Source: Maribacter flavus
GTDB taxonomy: Bacteria > Bacteroidota > Bacteroidia > Flavobacteriales > Flavobacteriaceae
DNA: 64,000 nt
Direction of reading: 5' to 3'
Assembly (NCBI RefSeq): GCF_008386635.1
Contig: NZ_VUOE01000001.1
Location: 1,488,001-1,552,000, forward strand
Made by a program: the position numbers and the translations under genes. Below are positions 26,648-34,561 of the stretch, one piece after another (within the stretch, counting starts at the first letter, position 1; the number at the start of each line of letters is the position of its first letter). Below the pieces are notes generated by a model, which saw only the letters and a list, made by a program, of their open reading frames with translations, searched no databases and was not told where the DNA came from.

Positions 26648-28894
26648 TTAGCGTATTACAGTGATTGTGCCCTGTTTCAGCACCTCGTTGGCATTTCGAA
26701 TCTTATAATAAAACACCATGTTCTGCTTGGTAAATGCCGTTGAGGTCTGGGGCCAATTATTTTTATAGTCAAACTCATTTAACACCTCTTCTCCTTGGCC
26801 ATTGTAAATGATTACGTTTACATCGGCCCTGTTGGAGTAGGAATTGGGTATTACCCATTGGTCATTGATTCCATCGCCGTTTACGGTAATGACATTGGGT
26901 ACTTTGAACGTATCCAATATGGATACTTCAAACTGCCTAACAATATCACAATTCCCAATACTTGCTATCAGCGTGTACGTTCCCGGTTCGGTAATGGCAG
27001 CGCTGTCCGAAGTACTAATTTCCGTGTTGTTGGCATCCATCCATCTATAGGCCGTTCCGCCGGAAGCAGAAATCGTCCTAGTTGTTCCCTCAGGAATGAC
27101 CATATTACCGGCCGGCTCCAAACTGATTAGGTTTTCGTCCAAAGGAGATATCGTGACTTCGTTAGAAATTAATTGACATCCGTCCCGATCCAAAACTAAA
27201 CGGTATGTTCCCGTTGCGCTAACATTTAAGTCCCTGTCCGTAGTGCTTACCATGCTGCCATCCAATTGCCACTCAAACGATTCGGCCGTTAAATCCAATG
27301 AAGCGCTCAAGGTTATCAAATCACTAGCGCTACAATAGACCGTGCCTGTACTACTAATAGTAACTGTATCACCGGTCAATAATTGCACGGCTAAGGCATT
27401 TGATGTTTCGTTGTATGTATCGATAGTTGCGTTCACTGTATAACTTCCATTTTCCAAGTTGGAGGCGATGCTGATGGAGTTTCCTGTCTGACCGGATATG
27501 GTAGACCCGTCCTTTTGCCACTGATAGGCAAAGGCATCCCTAAGATCTTCCGTGACGTTGGTTTTGGTTCCATCCGAAGCAACCGCATTAATGGTCGCGA
27601 CCTCCAACACTATACTTGTAGAAACACAGGAAGTATAATTTCCTGTATAATCCAATACCAATTCAAAAGACGCCGGTGTAACCACCGCCGTAGTTTCCGA
27701 GTTTTTGCTAGTGCTGCCACAACTTCCCCCTGTTTCGGTAACCTGGGCATAGTAGTTGCCTGCCTCGGTAACGTTCAATGTGCTGGTAGTTTCACCCGCG
27801 ATTTCCCCACCGTTTTTAAACCATTTGTAGGTTGGGGAACTTGCATCGGTAGCGACGGATAAGGTCTGAGGCATCGTTGGGAGCAAGACCACGTTTTCCG
27901 GGTTGACCCTAGTAACGGAATATGAGCCCGGATTGCTCATGGCAACCGGCGCGGAACGCTCGGTACAGATACCTGTCCCTGAAATCTCAACCGCATAATC
28001 CCCTTCAAATCCCGCAACACCTCCATTAACGGTATAGGTAGTTCCGATGGCGCCCATAATGGCAACATCGTTCTTATACCACTGATAGCTCCAAGCCGCA
28101 TCGGTTTGGTCAATGGACAATATTTCGGAATCCGTTGGACAGAGTACCGTTTTGCTTGGTGGATTAATTGCAATACCAGAACCTGTACCGCCAATGGTAA
28201 CATCCACAATGTTGGAATCCGTATTTCCGGAACCCGTACAATTGGGGCCATAATCCACGTAGGCATTGTACATACCACTTTGGGTGACGTTCAATGTGTG
28301 CCCAGTCTGGCCTGTAAGCAGGGTTCCGCTTCTATACCAAATATACTGATAGGTTTCAGGATTGGGAATGTTATCCACCTGAAGAGTAATTGGCCCTGTA
28401 GCACAAACACTTCCCGGGGGTACACCGTCCCCTAGTTCGCTAATGTTCAGGTTATTGGTGATGTCCATGTAGTACATGTTGTACGTGGGGGATTCCGTTC
28501 CAATCTTTACCGGGTCGGTACTTCGTACCCGCATTTTGTAGTTAAGACCTCGAGTGTCCGTTGGAATGGAAAAACTTACATCAAAGTCGTTCACGGTATT
28601 TTTATCTGTTACCGTAACCAATTCAGTAGGCGCCGAAAAGCTACCGTTGGCATCGGATAGTTCCAAAATAAATTCGTTACCGGCATTGGCCGTACCGGCC
28701 CAAGTAACGTTCACAAAGTATTCGTTAAAGCCCCCATTACCCGCGCAGATATACCCCCAAACGGAGTTACCGGCAAGATTGGGATTATCCGCAGGTTCAG
28801 GTGCATTGATGATAATGGCCTGGGCAGAAAGCTGTAGGAAACCCAAGAACACAAGGAGGGTGGTCAAGTAGTAAGATTTGTAATTTTGTTTCAT
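26648..28894 (-). CDS. Ig-like surface protein with T9SS type B sorting domain (SprC position)
   Basis: The 748-residue product starts at the ATG at 28894 (MKQNYKSYYLTTLLVFLGFL), which gives a good signal peptide ending near LSAQAI. The long in-frame extension upstream has none of these features. The body consists of Ig-like or PKD-like beta domains with the recurring phrase Y-x-W-(Y/F)-x-(S/N)-G and ESGNYYAQVT-type strands. The C-terminus (VPNVITVNGDGINDQWVIPN ... VIIYNGQGEEVL ... KQGTITVIR) is a type B sorting domain, so it should be exported by the T9SS. It lies 8 bp upstream of the PorP/SPOR gene, so the two form an operon. It corresponds by position to sprC of the Flavobacterium sprCDBF cluster; the sequence relation is unverified. 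Confidence 0.8.
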   Translation of the reverse strand: MKQNYKSYYLTTLLVFLGFLQLSAQAIIINAPEPADNPNLAGNSVWGYICAGNGGFNEYFVNVTWAGTANAGNEFILELSDANGSFSAPTELVTVTDKNTVNDFDVSFSIPTDTRGLNYKMRVRSTDPVKIGTESPTYNMYYMDITNNLNISELGDGVPPGSVCATGPITLQVDNIPNPETYQYIWYRSGTLLTGQTGHTLNVTQSGMYNAYVDYGPNCTGSGNTDSNIVDVTIGGTGSGIAINPPSKTVLCPTDSEILSIDQTDAAWSYQWYKNDVAIMGAIGTTYTVNGGVAGFEGDYAVEISGTGICTERSAPVAMSNPGSYSVTRVNPENVVLLPTMPQTLSVATDASSPTYKWFKNGGEIAGETTSTLNVTEAGNYYAQVTETGGSCGSTSKNSETTAVVTPASFELVLDYTGNYTSCVSTSIVLEVATINAVASDGTKTNVTEDLRDAFAYQWQKDGSTISGQTGNSISIASNLENGSYTVNATIDTYNETSNALAVQLLTGDTVTISSTGTVYCSASDLITLSASLDLTAESFEWQLDGSMVSTTDRDLNVSATGTYRLVLDRDGCQLISNEVTISPLDENLISLEPAGNMVIPEGTTRTISASGGTAYRWMDANNTEISTSDSAAITEPGTYTLIASIGNCDIVRQFEVSILDTFKVPNVITVNGDGINDQWVIPNSYSNRADVNVIIYNGQGEEVLNEFDYKNNWPQTSTAFTKQNMVFYYKIRNANEVLKQGTITVIR

Positions 28895-28998
28895 AGTGAT
28901 GTGTGGTTTTGTGCCCCAAATGATAGTGATGTTGTAGGTCAAACACTTTAAACCTTTGGTACTCAAAACAAATATGACACAAATAACGCGCGTAGGGT

Positions 28999-29035
28999 AT
29001 TTATTGTTGTAGGCCGATTCATTTTTGTTGTGAAA
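28999..29035 (-). promoter_or_regulatory. Operator-like direct repeat upstream of the sprC-like gene
   Basis: On the minus strand this reads TTTCACAACA, 14 bases, then TACAACAATAAAT. The two ACAACA cores (plus-strand TGTTGT at 29005 and 29026) are exactly 21 bp apart. It lies about 105 bp from the sprC-like ATG and matches the element before the sprB-like gene in sequence, spacing and orientation. It also lies in the divergent region shared with glnS. Confidence 0.6.
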
Positions 29036-29089
29036 CGCATTTTGTACAAGGTGAACCTTTTTTAATCTTAGGTTTTGCGGCAATTTTGC

Positions 29090-29097
29090 TACTTTTG
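29090..29097 (+). promoter_or_regulatory. Candidate -7 promoter element for glnS
   Basis: TACTTTTG fits TAnnTTTG and sits 20 bases before the glnS ATG. No well-spaced -33 TTTG is seen. Confidence 0.4.
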
Positions 29098-29116
29098 TAG
29101 CTTGAAAAAATACAAC

Positions 29117-30805
29117 ATGAGCGAGACATCCAAGTCTTTGAATTTTATTGAACAGATCATAGAGGAAGATCTGGAAAATGGTTATTCCAAGAGCGATTTA
29201 CGCTTTCGGTTTCCTCCCGAACCCAATGGCTACCTGCACATAGGCCACGCGAGTTCCATTTGTCTAAATTTTGGTTTAGGCCTTCGGTATCAATCCCCTG
29301 TAAATCTTAGGTTTGACGATACCAATCCGGCCAAGGAGGAGCAGGAGTTCGTGGACGCCATCAAAAAAGATGTTTCCTGGCTTGGTTTCAAGTGGGATAC
29401 CGAGCGGTATGCTTCCGATTATTTCCAGCAGTTGTATGATTGGGCGGTTCAGCTCATCAAGGATGGCAAGGCCTATGTGGACAGTCAGACTTCTGAAGAA
29501 ATGGCCGTGCAAAAGGGCACCCCAACACAACCTGGAACAAATAGTCCCTTTCGAAACAGAAGCGTTGCCGAAAACCTATCCCTGTTTGAAGAGATGAAAA
29601 GCGGGGCACACAAGGAGGGTTCGCATGTGCTGAGGGCGAAAATCGATATGGCCCATACCAATATGCTTATGCGAGATCCAATCATGTACAGAATCCTGCA
29701 CAGAGCGCACCACAGAACGAATACCGATTGGTGTATTTATCCCATGTATGACTGGACGCATGGTGAAAGCGACTACATAGAACAGGTTTCCCATTCCCTT
29801 TGCACCTTGGAATTTTTGCCCCATAGAGAGCTATATGATTGGTTTTTGGACCAAGTGTACGATCCCAAAATGTTACGACCAAAACAGCGTGAATTCGCCC
29901 GAAGAAATTTGAGCCATACCGTTGTAAGCAAACGAAAACTGGCACAGTTGGTGGCCGAAAAAGTAGTCACCGGATGGGACGACCCCAGAATGCCCACCAT
30001 CTCAGGAATGCGAAGAAGGGGGTATACGCCGGAGTCCATCCGTAATTTTGCCGATACCATAGGAATCGCAAAAAGGGAAAACCTAATCGATGTTTCCCTC
30101 TTGGAATTCCATGTGCGAGAAGACCTTAACAGAACGACCCCCAGGGTCATGGGTGTACTAGACCCCTTAAAGGTGGTCATCACCAATTATCCAGAGGGCC
30201 ACGAAGAATGGCTGGAGGCAGAAAACAGTCCCGAGGACGAATCGTTAGGCTTTAGGCAAGTTCCTTTTTCAAGGGAATTATATATTGAGAAGGACGACTT
30301 TAAGGAGGAGGCCAACAAAGAGTTTTTCCGCTTGAAGTTGGGCGGAGAGGTTCGTCTAAAAAACGCCTATATTGTCAAGGCCGAAAGTTGCACCAAAGAT
30401 ACCGATGGGAATATTATTGAGGTACAATGTACGTATGACCCCAAAAGCAAAAGCGGAAGCGGTAACCCCGAAAGCCTAAGAAAGGTCAAGGGAACCTTGC
30501 ATTGGGTGTCCATACAGCATGCCGTTCCTTCTGAAATACGATTGTATGACCGCTTGTTTACACATGAAAGTCCGGATACCCAAAAGGACAAGGATTTTAT
30601 GGAATTTATAAATCCAAACTCCCTGGAGGTCATCACCGGGTATGTAGAGCCAAGTTTGAAAGAGACGAAGATTGGTGACCGCATTCAGTTTCAGCGCATG
30701 GGCTACTTCTGTGTGGATAAAGATTCTACTGAAGAAGAACTTGTGTTTAACAAGACCGTTGGGCTTCGGGATTCTTGGGCCAAGATCCAGCAGAAAGCGG
30801 AGTAA
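29117..30805 (+). CDS. glnS: Glutaminyl-tRNA synthetase
   Basis: The 562-residue class I synthetase charges tRNA-Gln. The start is set at ATG 29117 (MSETSKSLNFIEQ); the 14-codon in-frame extension upstream runs through a promoter-like element and is unlikely. The catalytic HIGH motif is perfect at residues 41-44 (PNGYLHIGH). The GlnRS-type sequences FDDTNP, IYPMYDWTHGESDYIEQVSHS and the KMSKS-equivalent VVSKRKL follow. The C-terminal anticodon-binding region is complete. Direct glutaminylation implies this lineage does not rely solely on the GatCAB amidation route for Gln-tRNA. Confidence 0.96.
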   Translation: MSETSKSLNFIEQIIEEDLENGYSKSDLRFRFPPEPNGYLHIGHASSICLNFGLGLRYQSPVNLRFDDTNPAKEEQEFVDAIKKDVSWLGFKWDTERYASDYFQQLYDWAVQLIKDGKAYVDSQTSEEMAVQKGTPTQPGTNSPFRNRSVAENLSLFEEMKSGAHKEGSHVLRAKIDMAHTNMLMRDPIMYRILHRAHHRTNTDWCIYPMYDWTHGESDYIEQVSHSLCTLEFLPHRELYDWFLDQVYDPKMLRPKQREFARRNLSHTVVSKRKLAQLVAEKVVTGWDDPRMPTISGMRRRGYTPESIRNFADTIGIAKRENLIDVSLLEFHVREDLNRTTPRVMGVLDPLKVVITNYPEGHEEWLEAENSPEDESLGFRQVPFSRELYIEKDDFKEEANKEFFRLKLGGEVRLKNAYIVKAESCTKDTDGNIIEVQCTYDPKSKSGSGNPESLRKVKGTLHWVSIQHAVPSEIRLYDRLFTHESPDTQKDKDFMEFINPNSLEVITGYVEPSLKETKIGDRIQFQRMGYFCVDKDSTEEELVFNKTVGLRDSWAKIQQKAE

Positions 30806-30920
30806 ATCAACCAAACACAAACACGTAAGAATTAAAAATTCCAAATCCAGTGCACCCATAATTCCAATACTGGTCCAAAGCGTATATGAATAAGGTTAAA
30901 CCAAGTGGTATATTTAAATT

Positions 30921-30954
30921 AAAAGGCCCGGTGATTAAACTTCCGCGCCTTTTT
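30921..30954. terminator. Terminator shared by glnS and the SPFH gene
   Basis: An 11-bp stem with one mismatch (AAAAGGCCCGG / CCGCGCCTTTT) and an 11-nt loop is flanked by A and T runs. It lies between the convergent ends of glnS and the minus-strand SPFH gene. Confidence 0.65.
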
Positions 30955-30957
30955 GAT

Positions 30958-31905
30958 TTATTCTTTTGCTCTCCCCTTATCAATTGACTTGGCGTCCTTA
31001 CTTTTTTTCATTTGCTCCCCGATCATATTACTGGCCGTAAAGGAAGCGACCATATTGTTCAGCATATCGCTACCAGCTTGAGGCGAATTTGGCAATAAGA
31101 TCAAATTGGTATTCGTTTCTTCACCGATGCTTTGTAATGTATCGTAGTGTTGGGTGACAACGATCAAAGCGGAGGCTTCTTGGGAGTTGATGCCCACCTT
31201 GTTCAACACCTCTACGGATTCCTCTAGACCCCGTGCAATTTCACGTCGCTGGTCTGCAATACCCTGCCCTTGTAATCGCTTGCTTTCCGCTTCTGCCTTG
31301 GCCTTTTCAACGATAAGGATTCGGGCGGCATCACCCTCAAATTGGGCTGCGATTTTTTCCCTTTCGGAAGCGTTGATTCGGTTCATGGCCGCTTTCACCT
31401 GTGGGTCTGGGTCAATATCCGTTACCAAAGTCTTTATGATGTCAAATCCATATTCAAGCATGGCGTCGTTAAGTTCTGCCTTTACCGCAAGTGCTATATC
31501 GTCCTTTTTTACAAAGACATCGTCCAGTTTCATTTTGGGCACTTCGGCACGTACCACATCAAAAACATAGGAAGTTATCTGTTCATGCGGGTAATCCAAT
31601 TTGTAAAATGCGTCATACACCTTGTCCTTAATGACCATGTATTGCACGGAAACCTTTAGCCGTACAAAAACGTCGTCTAAGGTTTTTGTTTCAATGATAA
31701 CGTCCAATTGCTGGATTTTTAAGCTTAATCTTCCGGCAATGCGCTGCACGAAGGGTATTTTAAATTGTAACCCAGAATGCCTAATGCTGCTAAACCTTCC
31801 AAAGGTTTCAATAACCGCGGCCGTTTGCTGTTTTACGATAAAAACAAAGGACATAAGTACCAGCCCTAAAATAATTACAATCGGTATTAAAATAAAGTTT
31901 CCCAT
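30958..31905 (-). CDS. SPFH/Band 7 domain membrane protein
   Basis: The 315-residue product has one N-terminal transmembrane helix (ILIPIVIILGLVLMSFVFIV) and a Band 7 domain at about 25-200, with GRFSSIRHSGLQFKIPFVQR and LDVIIETKTLDDVFVRLKVSVQY. An Ala/Glu-rich coiled coil follows (EKAKAEAESKRLQGQGIADQRREIARGLEESVE). SPFH proteins form large ring or cage oligomers that scaffold membrane microdomains or regulate membrane proteases. The sequence is of the stomatin/QmcA-like type. No NfeD-type partner lies beside it, so the substrate or partner is unknown. Confidence 0.9.
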   Translation of the reverse strand: MGNFILIPIVIILGLVLMSFVFIVKQQTAAVIETFGRFSSIRHSGLQFKIPFVQRIAGRLSLKIQQLDVIIETKTLDDVFVRLKVSVQYMVIKDKVYDAFYKLDYPHEQITSYVFDVVRAEVPKMKLDDVFVKKDDIALAVKAELNDAMLEYGFDIIKTLVTDIDPDPQVKAAMNRINASEREKIAAQFEGDAARILIVEKAKAEAESKRLQGQGIADQRREIARGLEESVEVLNKVGINSQEASALIVVTQHYDTLQSIGEETNTNLILLPNSPQAGSDMLNNMVASFTASNMIGEQMKKSKDAKSIDKGRAKE

Positions 31906-32429
31906 GATTCCTTGTTTAAAGTTAATTTGGATGAATGTACGAAATCGTACCTTTTTATTAGTACGCTTTGTGTTCGTTTTGTTACAAATTTCATAAGGTA
32001 GTACTTTTTTGGTGGGCTGGCATTAACCGCATCAATAGCCAAAAAGCTGTGTAAAATTGTAATTCCGATACTATTTCCCTTCCTTTTCTTTGCCTCTCCA
32101 TAGAAAAGGAAGCAAAAGAAAGGAGACTTTCCAGCAGGAATTTTTACTTCGTAAAACCCATCTCGAAACTCGGCCGTTCCGCTTCACGGAACAGGTTCCA
32201 TCCCGAGCTTTCTCGATGTATTCTTCTGGAAAGGAAACCATACATTCAACTTTATGTTTTCAAATTGACTTCTCTAAAGTTGATTGTGATTATCACTACT
32301 ACGCCAAAAAACCCCTTGCGGTGTGTAATGTTTCCAAGCCGTTTACACGAAAATCCCGGCGGTTTGTAAAGTATTCTATTCATATTATTCTTGTTTTCTT
32401 ATCTTATTAAGTATCTAAAAACCGCCAAA
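31906..32429. other. Intergenic region with a complex palindromic element
   Basis: These 524 bp separate the divergent SPFH and SnoaL-like lipoprotein genes. The left 120 bp should hold the SPFH promoter. The centre, 32080-32233, is a nested palindrome listed separately. An open frame at 32090-32410 runs through the palindrome and has no protein-like features, so it is not called. Confidence 0.6.
32080..32233. repeat. Nested inverted-repeat element, possibly a dispersed repeat
   Basis: Several exact inverted repeats are nested here. TTCCTTTTCT (32080-32089) pairs with AGAAAAGGAA (32102-32111). CTTTCCAG (32127-32134) pairs with CTGGAAAG (32226-32233). Inside that arm, CTCGG (32169-32173) pairs with CCGAG (32203-32207), and GTTCCG (32176-32181) with CGGAAC (32187-32192). 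From memory, intergenic sequences with similar phrases (Lys/Phe-codon-like AAAGGAAGCAAAAG runs, CTCGAAACTCG, CGATG) recur in flavobacterial genomes. Copy number cannot be tested here. Confidence 0.5.
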
Positions 32430-32945
32430 ATGAAAAATTACCCGTTTCACGCCCCACTCGCTGCGTTCCTTCTTCTGTTAACCACCGTTTTTATTCTCTT
32501 AGCGTCTTGTAAGGACGGTACTTCAACTACCGCGGAAACGGATCAAGCCGTTACTAAAATCGATGTACAAGCCGAACTTGATAAGATAGAGGAAATGCGG
32601 GATTCCTTTCAAAAGACCGTACGAGAAAAACGCTATGGCGATCTAGGAAGTTTCGTAACCAAGGACCTTATTTCCATAGGGCCGGGGAGTGAAGATTGGA
32701 ACGCCTATAGAAAACTCAGGGAACAACACGGTAACAAGTTCCGTTATGACAGTATCATCATGAGCCCAAAGGAAACCGTCATCCTATCCGATACCATGGC
32801 CTATGATTTTGGGGTTAGCCGAACTTTTTACACGGATAAAACCGGTACCGTTCATGAAATGGGCGATACCTCTCTGGTACTTCTGAAAAAGGTTAACGGA
32901 GAATGGAAATTGTACCGGGAATTGGCGTCTTCGCAGGTAGAGTAA
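32430..32945 (+). CDS. SnoaL/NTF2-like lipoprotein
   Basis: The 171-residue product has a hydrophobic signal with lipobox LLASCKDG (Cys near residue 27). A helix resembling the start of DUF4440/SnoaL-like domains follows (VQAELDKIEEMRDSFQKTVREKRYGDLGSFVTKDLISIGPG). The C-terminal strands (AYDFGVSRTFYTDKTG, LVLLKKVNGEWKLYREL) are typical of the cone-shaped NTF2 fold. The start is the ATG at 32430; an upstream in-frame ATG at 32391 would bury the signal peptide. Function is not assigned; such proteins may bind a small ligand on the periplasmic side of a membrane. Confidence 0.75.
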   Translation: MKNYPFHAPLAAFLLLLTTVFILLASCKDGTSTTAETDQAVTKIDVQAELDKIEEMRDSFQKTVREKRYGDLGSFVTKDLISIGPGSEDWNAYRKLREQHGNKFRYDSIIMSPKETVILSDTMAYDFGVSRTFYTDKTGTVHEMGDTSLVLLKKVNGEWKLYRELASSQVE

Positions 32946-33021
32946 TCTAAATTTTGTACTTTCAATAAGGTTTGCAACCGTAACCAGAACTATTTGTACA
33001 TGCCTTTAAGCTTTTAATATT

Positions 33022-33657
33022 TTGGATAACAACGTTTCTGAATTTATTTCAAAACAAGAAAAATGGTCCCATGAACTTCAATTATTACGGGAAATCGTGC
33101 TTTCCTGTGGTCTTGAAGAAACCTTTAAGTGGCGTTCACCCTGCTATACCTTTGAGGGCAAAAATGTAGTTATTCTGGGTGCGTTAAAGGACTTTTGTTG
33201 TTTGAGTTTTTTCAAGGGCGTTCTCCTCAAAGATTCCGAGGGTATTTTGAAACAGCAAGGCGAAAACACGCAATCCGGGAGAATAGTTCCGTTTACCGAT
33301 ACTGCCGAAATCCATCGGTTAAAACCCGTTCTAAAAGCCTATGTTTTTGAGGCGATCGAAGTTGAAAAGTCGGGACAAAAGGTCGAATTCAACACCCCCG
33401 ACGAACTGGAGCATCCCGACGAATTGGAAGTCGCCTTTCAACAGGATGCAGAATTCCAAAATGCCTTTCAAAGCCTCACTCCCGGCAGGCAAAAGGGATA
33501 TTTGTTGTTTTTTTCGGGCGCAAAGCAATCGGCCACCAGGGCGTCGAGAATCGACAAATACCGTTCGCGCATCTTTGATGGTAAGGGCCTGCACGATTGT
33601 ATTTGCGGCCATTCCAAAAAAATGCCTTCCTGTGATGGGTCACATAAGTATCTTTGA
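33022..33657 (+). CDS. YdeI/DUF1801-type protein with C-terminal CDGSH-like Cys motif
   Basis: The 211-residue product starts with a DUF1801-like domain (WSHELQLLREIVLSCGLEETFKWRSPCYTFEGKNVVIL, about 15-120). A YdeI-type segment follows (FQSLTPGRQKGYLLFFSGAKQSATRASRIDKY). The last 20 residues fit C-x-C-x2-S-x3-P-x-C-D-G-S-H exactly, with Cys193, Cys195, Cys204 and His208. That is the CDGSH signature that holds a 2Fe-2S cluster. The only plausible start is the TTG at 33022: an in-frame stop lies five codons upstream and the next Met is at residue 201. YdeI proteins have been linked to resistance to some antimicrobial peptides; the role here is unknown. Confidence 0.8.
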   Translation: MDNNVSEFISKQEKWSHELQLLREIVLSCGLEETFKWRSPCYTFEGKNVVILGALKDFCCLSFFKGVLLKDSEGILKQQGENTQSGRIVPFTDTAEIHRLKPVLKAYVFEAIEVEKSGQKVEFNTPDELEHPDELEVAFQQDAEFQNAFQSLTPGRQKGYLLFFSGAKQSATRASRIDKYRSRIFDGKGLHDCICGHSKKMPSCDGSHKYL

Positions 33658-33739
33658 GAAAAAGTTGTTTCGCTTCTTATTAGATATGCTACATAATCCA
33701 TTAAATTGTAGGCTTTTGTAGGAACCCGCAGTCTTAGTC

Positions 33740-34477
33740 GTGAATAAATTAAACTATCTCTTTTTGCTCCTCGCCCTGGTCGCCGAAATTGTGGGCACCA
33801 TTGGTGGCTTTGGGTCTTCCGTCTTTTTTGTGCCCATGGGCAATTTTTTTTTCGATTTTCATTTTGTGCTGGGGCTCACGGCCCTGTTTCATTTGTTCAG
33901 TAACGTTAGTAAAATCGTGCTGTTCAAAAAGGGTTTGGACAAAAAACTGCTGATAAATATTGGGGTTCCATCGGTAGTCTTCGTGATTATTGGAGGTTAT
34001 TTGACCAAAATAGTGGATAGTTTCATTTTGGAAATTGTGCTCGCCCTGTTCCTGGTTGGTTTGAGCCTTTTGTTTCTGGTCAAAAAGGATTTGGTAATCA
34101 ATCCGAATAGGAAAAATGCAGTTTCGGGCGGTGTTCTGTCCGGATTTTCGGCCGGGCTATTGGGAACCGGGGGGGCCATCAGAGGGCTTACCATGGCGGC
34201 TTTCAATTTGGAAAAAAGCGTCTTTATAGCGACCTCTGCATTTATTGATTTTTTTATCGATTTCACAAGAACCTTTGTCTACTTCAAAAATGGGTACATT
34301 CAAAAGGAACATCTCATGTACCTGCCTTTCTTGTTGGTCATTGGGATATCGGGCACGTATTTGGGAAAACGCATTCTTCATTTTATAGAACAGGATAAGT
34401 TCAAGACGATTTCCTTGCTCCTTATCTTGTTGATAGGTGTGGTTACCTTGGTGAACGTTTTGGTCAAAACGAACTAA
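33740..34477 (+). CDS. TSUP family (TauE/SafE-like) membrane permease
   Basis: The 245-residue product has about eight transmembrane segments. The N-terminal ALVAEIVGTIGGFGSSVFFVP and the mid-protein repeat VSGGVLSGFSAGLLGTGGAIRG are the two internal TSUP repeats. The family exports or imports sulfite, sulfonates or other organic anions; the substrate is not readable from sequence. It starts with GTG at 33740, with no better ATG nearby. It lies 82 bp after the YdeI-like gene on the same strand. Confidence 0.85.
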   Translation: MNKLNYLFLLLALVAEIVGTIGGFGSSVFFVPMGNFFFDFHFVLGLTALFHLFSNVSKIVLFKKGLDKKLLINIGVPSVVFVIIGGYLTKIVDSFILEIVLALFLVGLSLLFLVKKDLVINPNRKNAVSGGVLSGFSAGLLGTGGAIRGLTMAAFNLEKSVFIATSAFIDFFIDFTRTFVYFKNGYIQKEHLMYLPFLLVIGISGTYLGKRILHFIEQDKFKTISLLLILLIGVVTLVNVLVKTN

Positions 34478-34561
34478 TCCTTAAAAACAAAAACACTTTT
34501 CTTTTTGTGCCGCTTTGCGGATGGACTATTTTAGGGCAAGCATAACTTTAACCTTGCGCGT

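Noticed and set aside
28895-29083. 63-codon N-terminal extension of the sprC-like gene
   Set aside because: It passes through the operator-like repeat, and the internal ATG at 28894 begins a clean signal peptide.
30711-30719. Perfect DnaA box TGTGGATAA in glnS
   Set aside because: It is a single box within conserved coding sequence, with no cluster of boxes or AT-rich gap nearby.
32090-32410. 106-codon plus-strand open frame upstream of the SnoaL-like lipoprotein
   Set aside because: It runs through the nested palindrome, and its composition reflects the inverted repeats rather than a protein family.
32950-32970. AAATTTTG and TTTG motifs before the YdeI-like gene as promoter
   Set aside because: The TA of TAnnTTTG is displaced by one base, and no second element is present.
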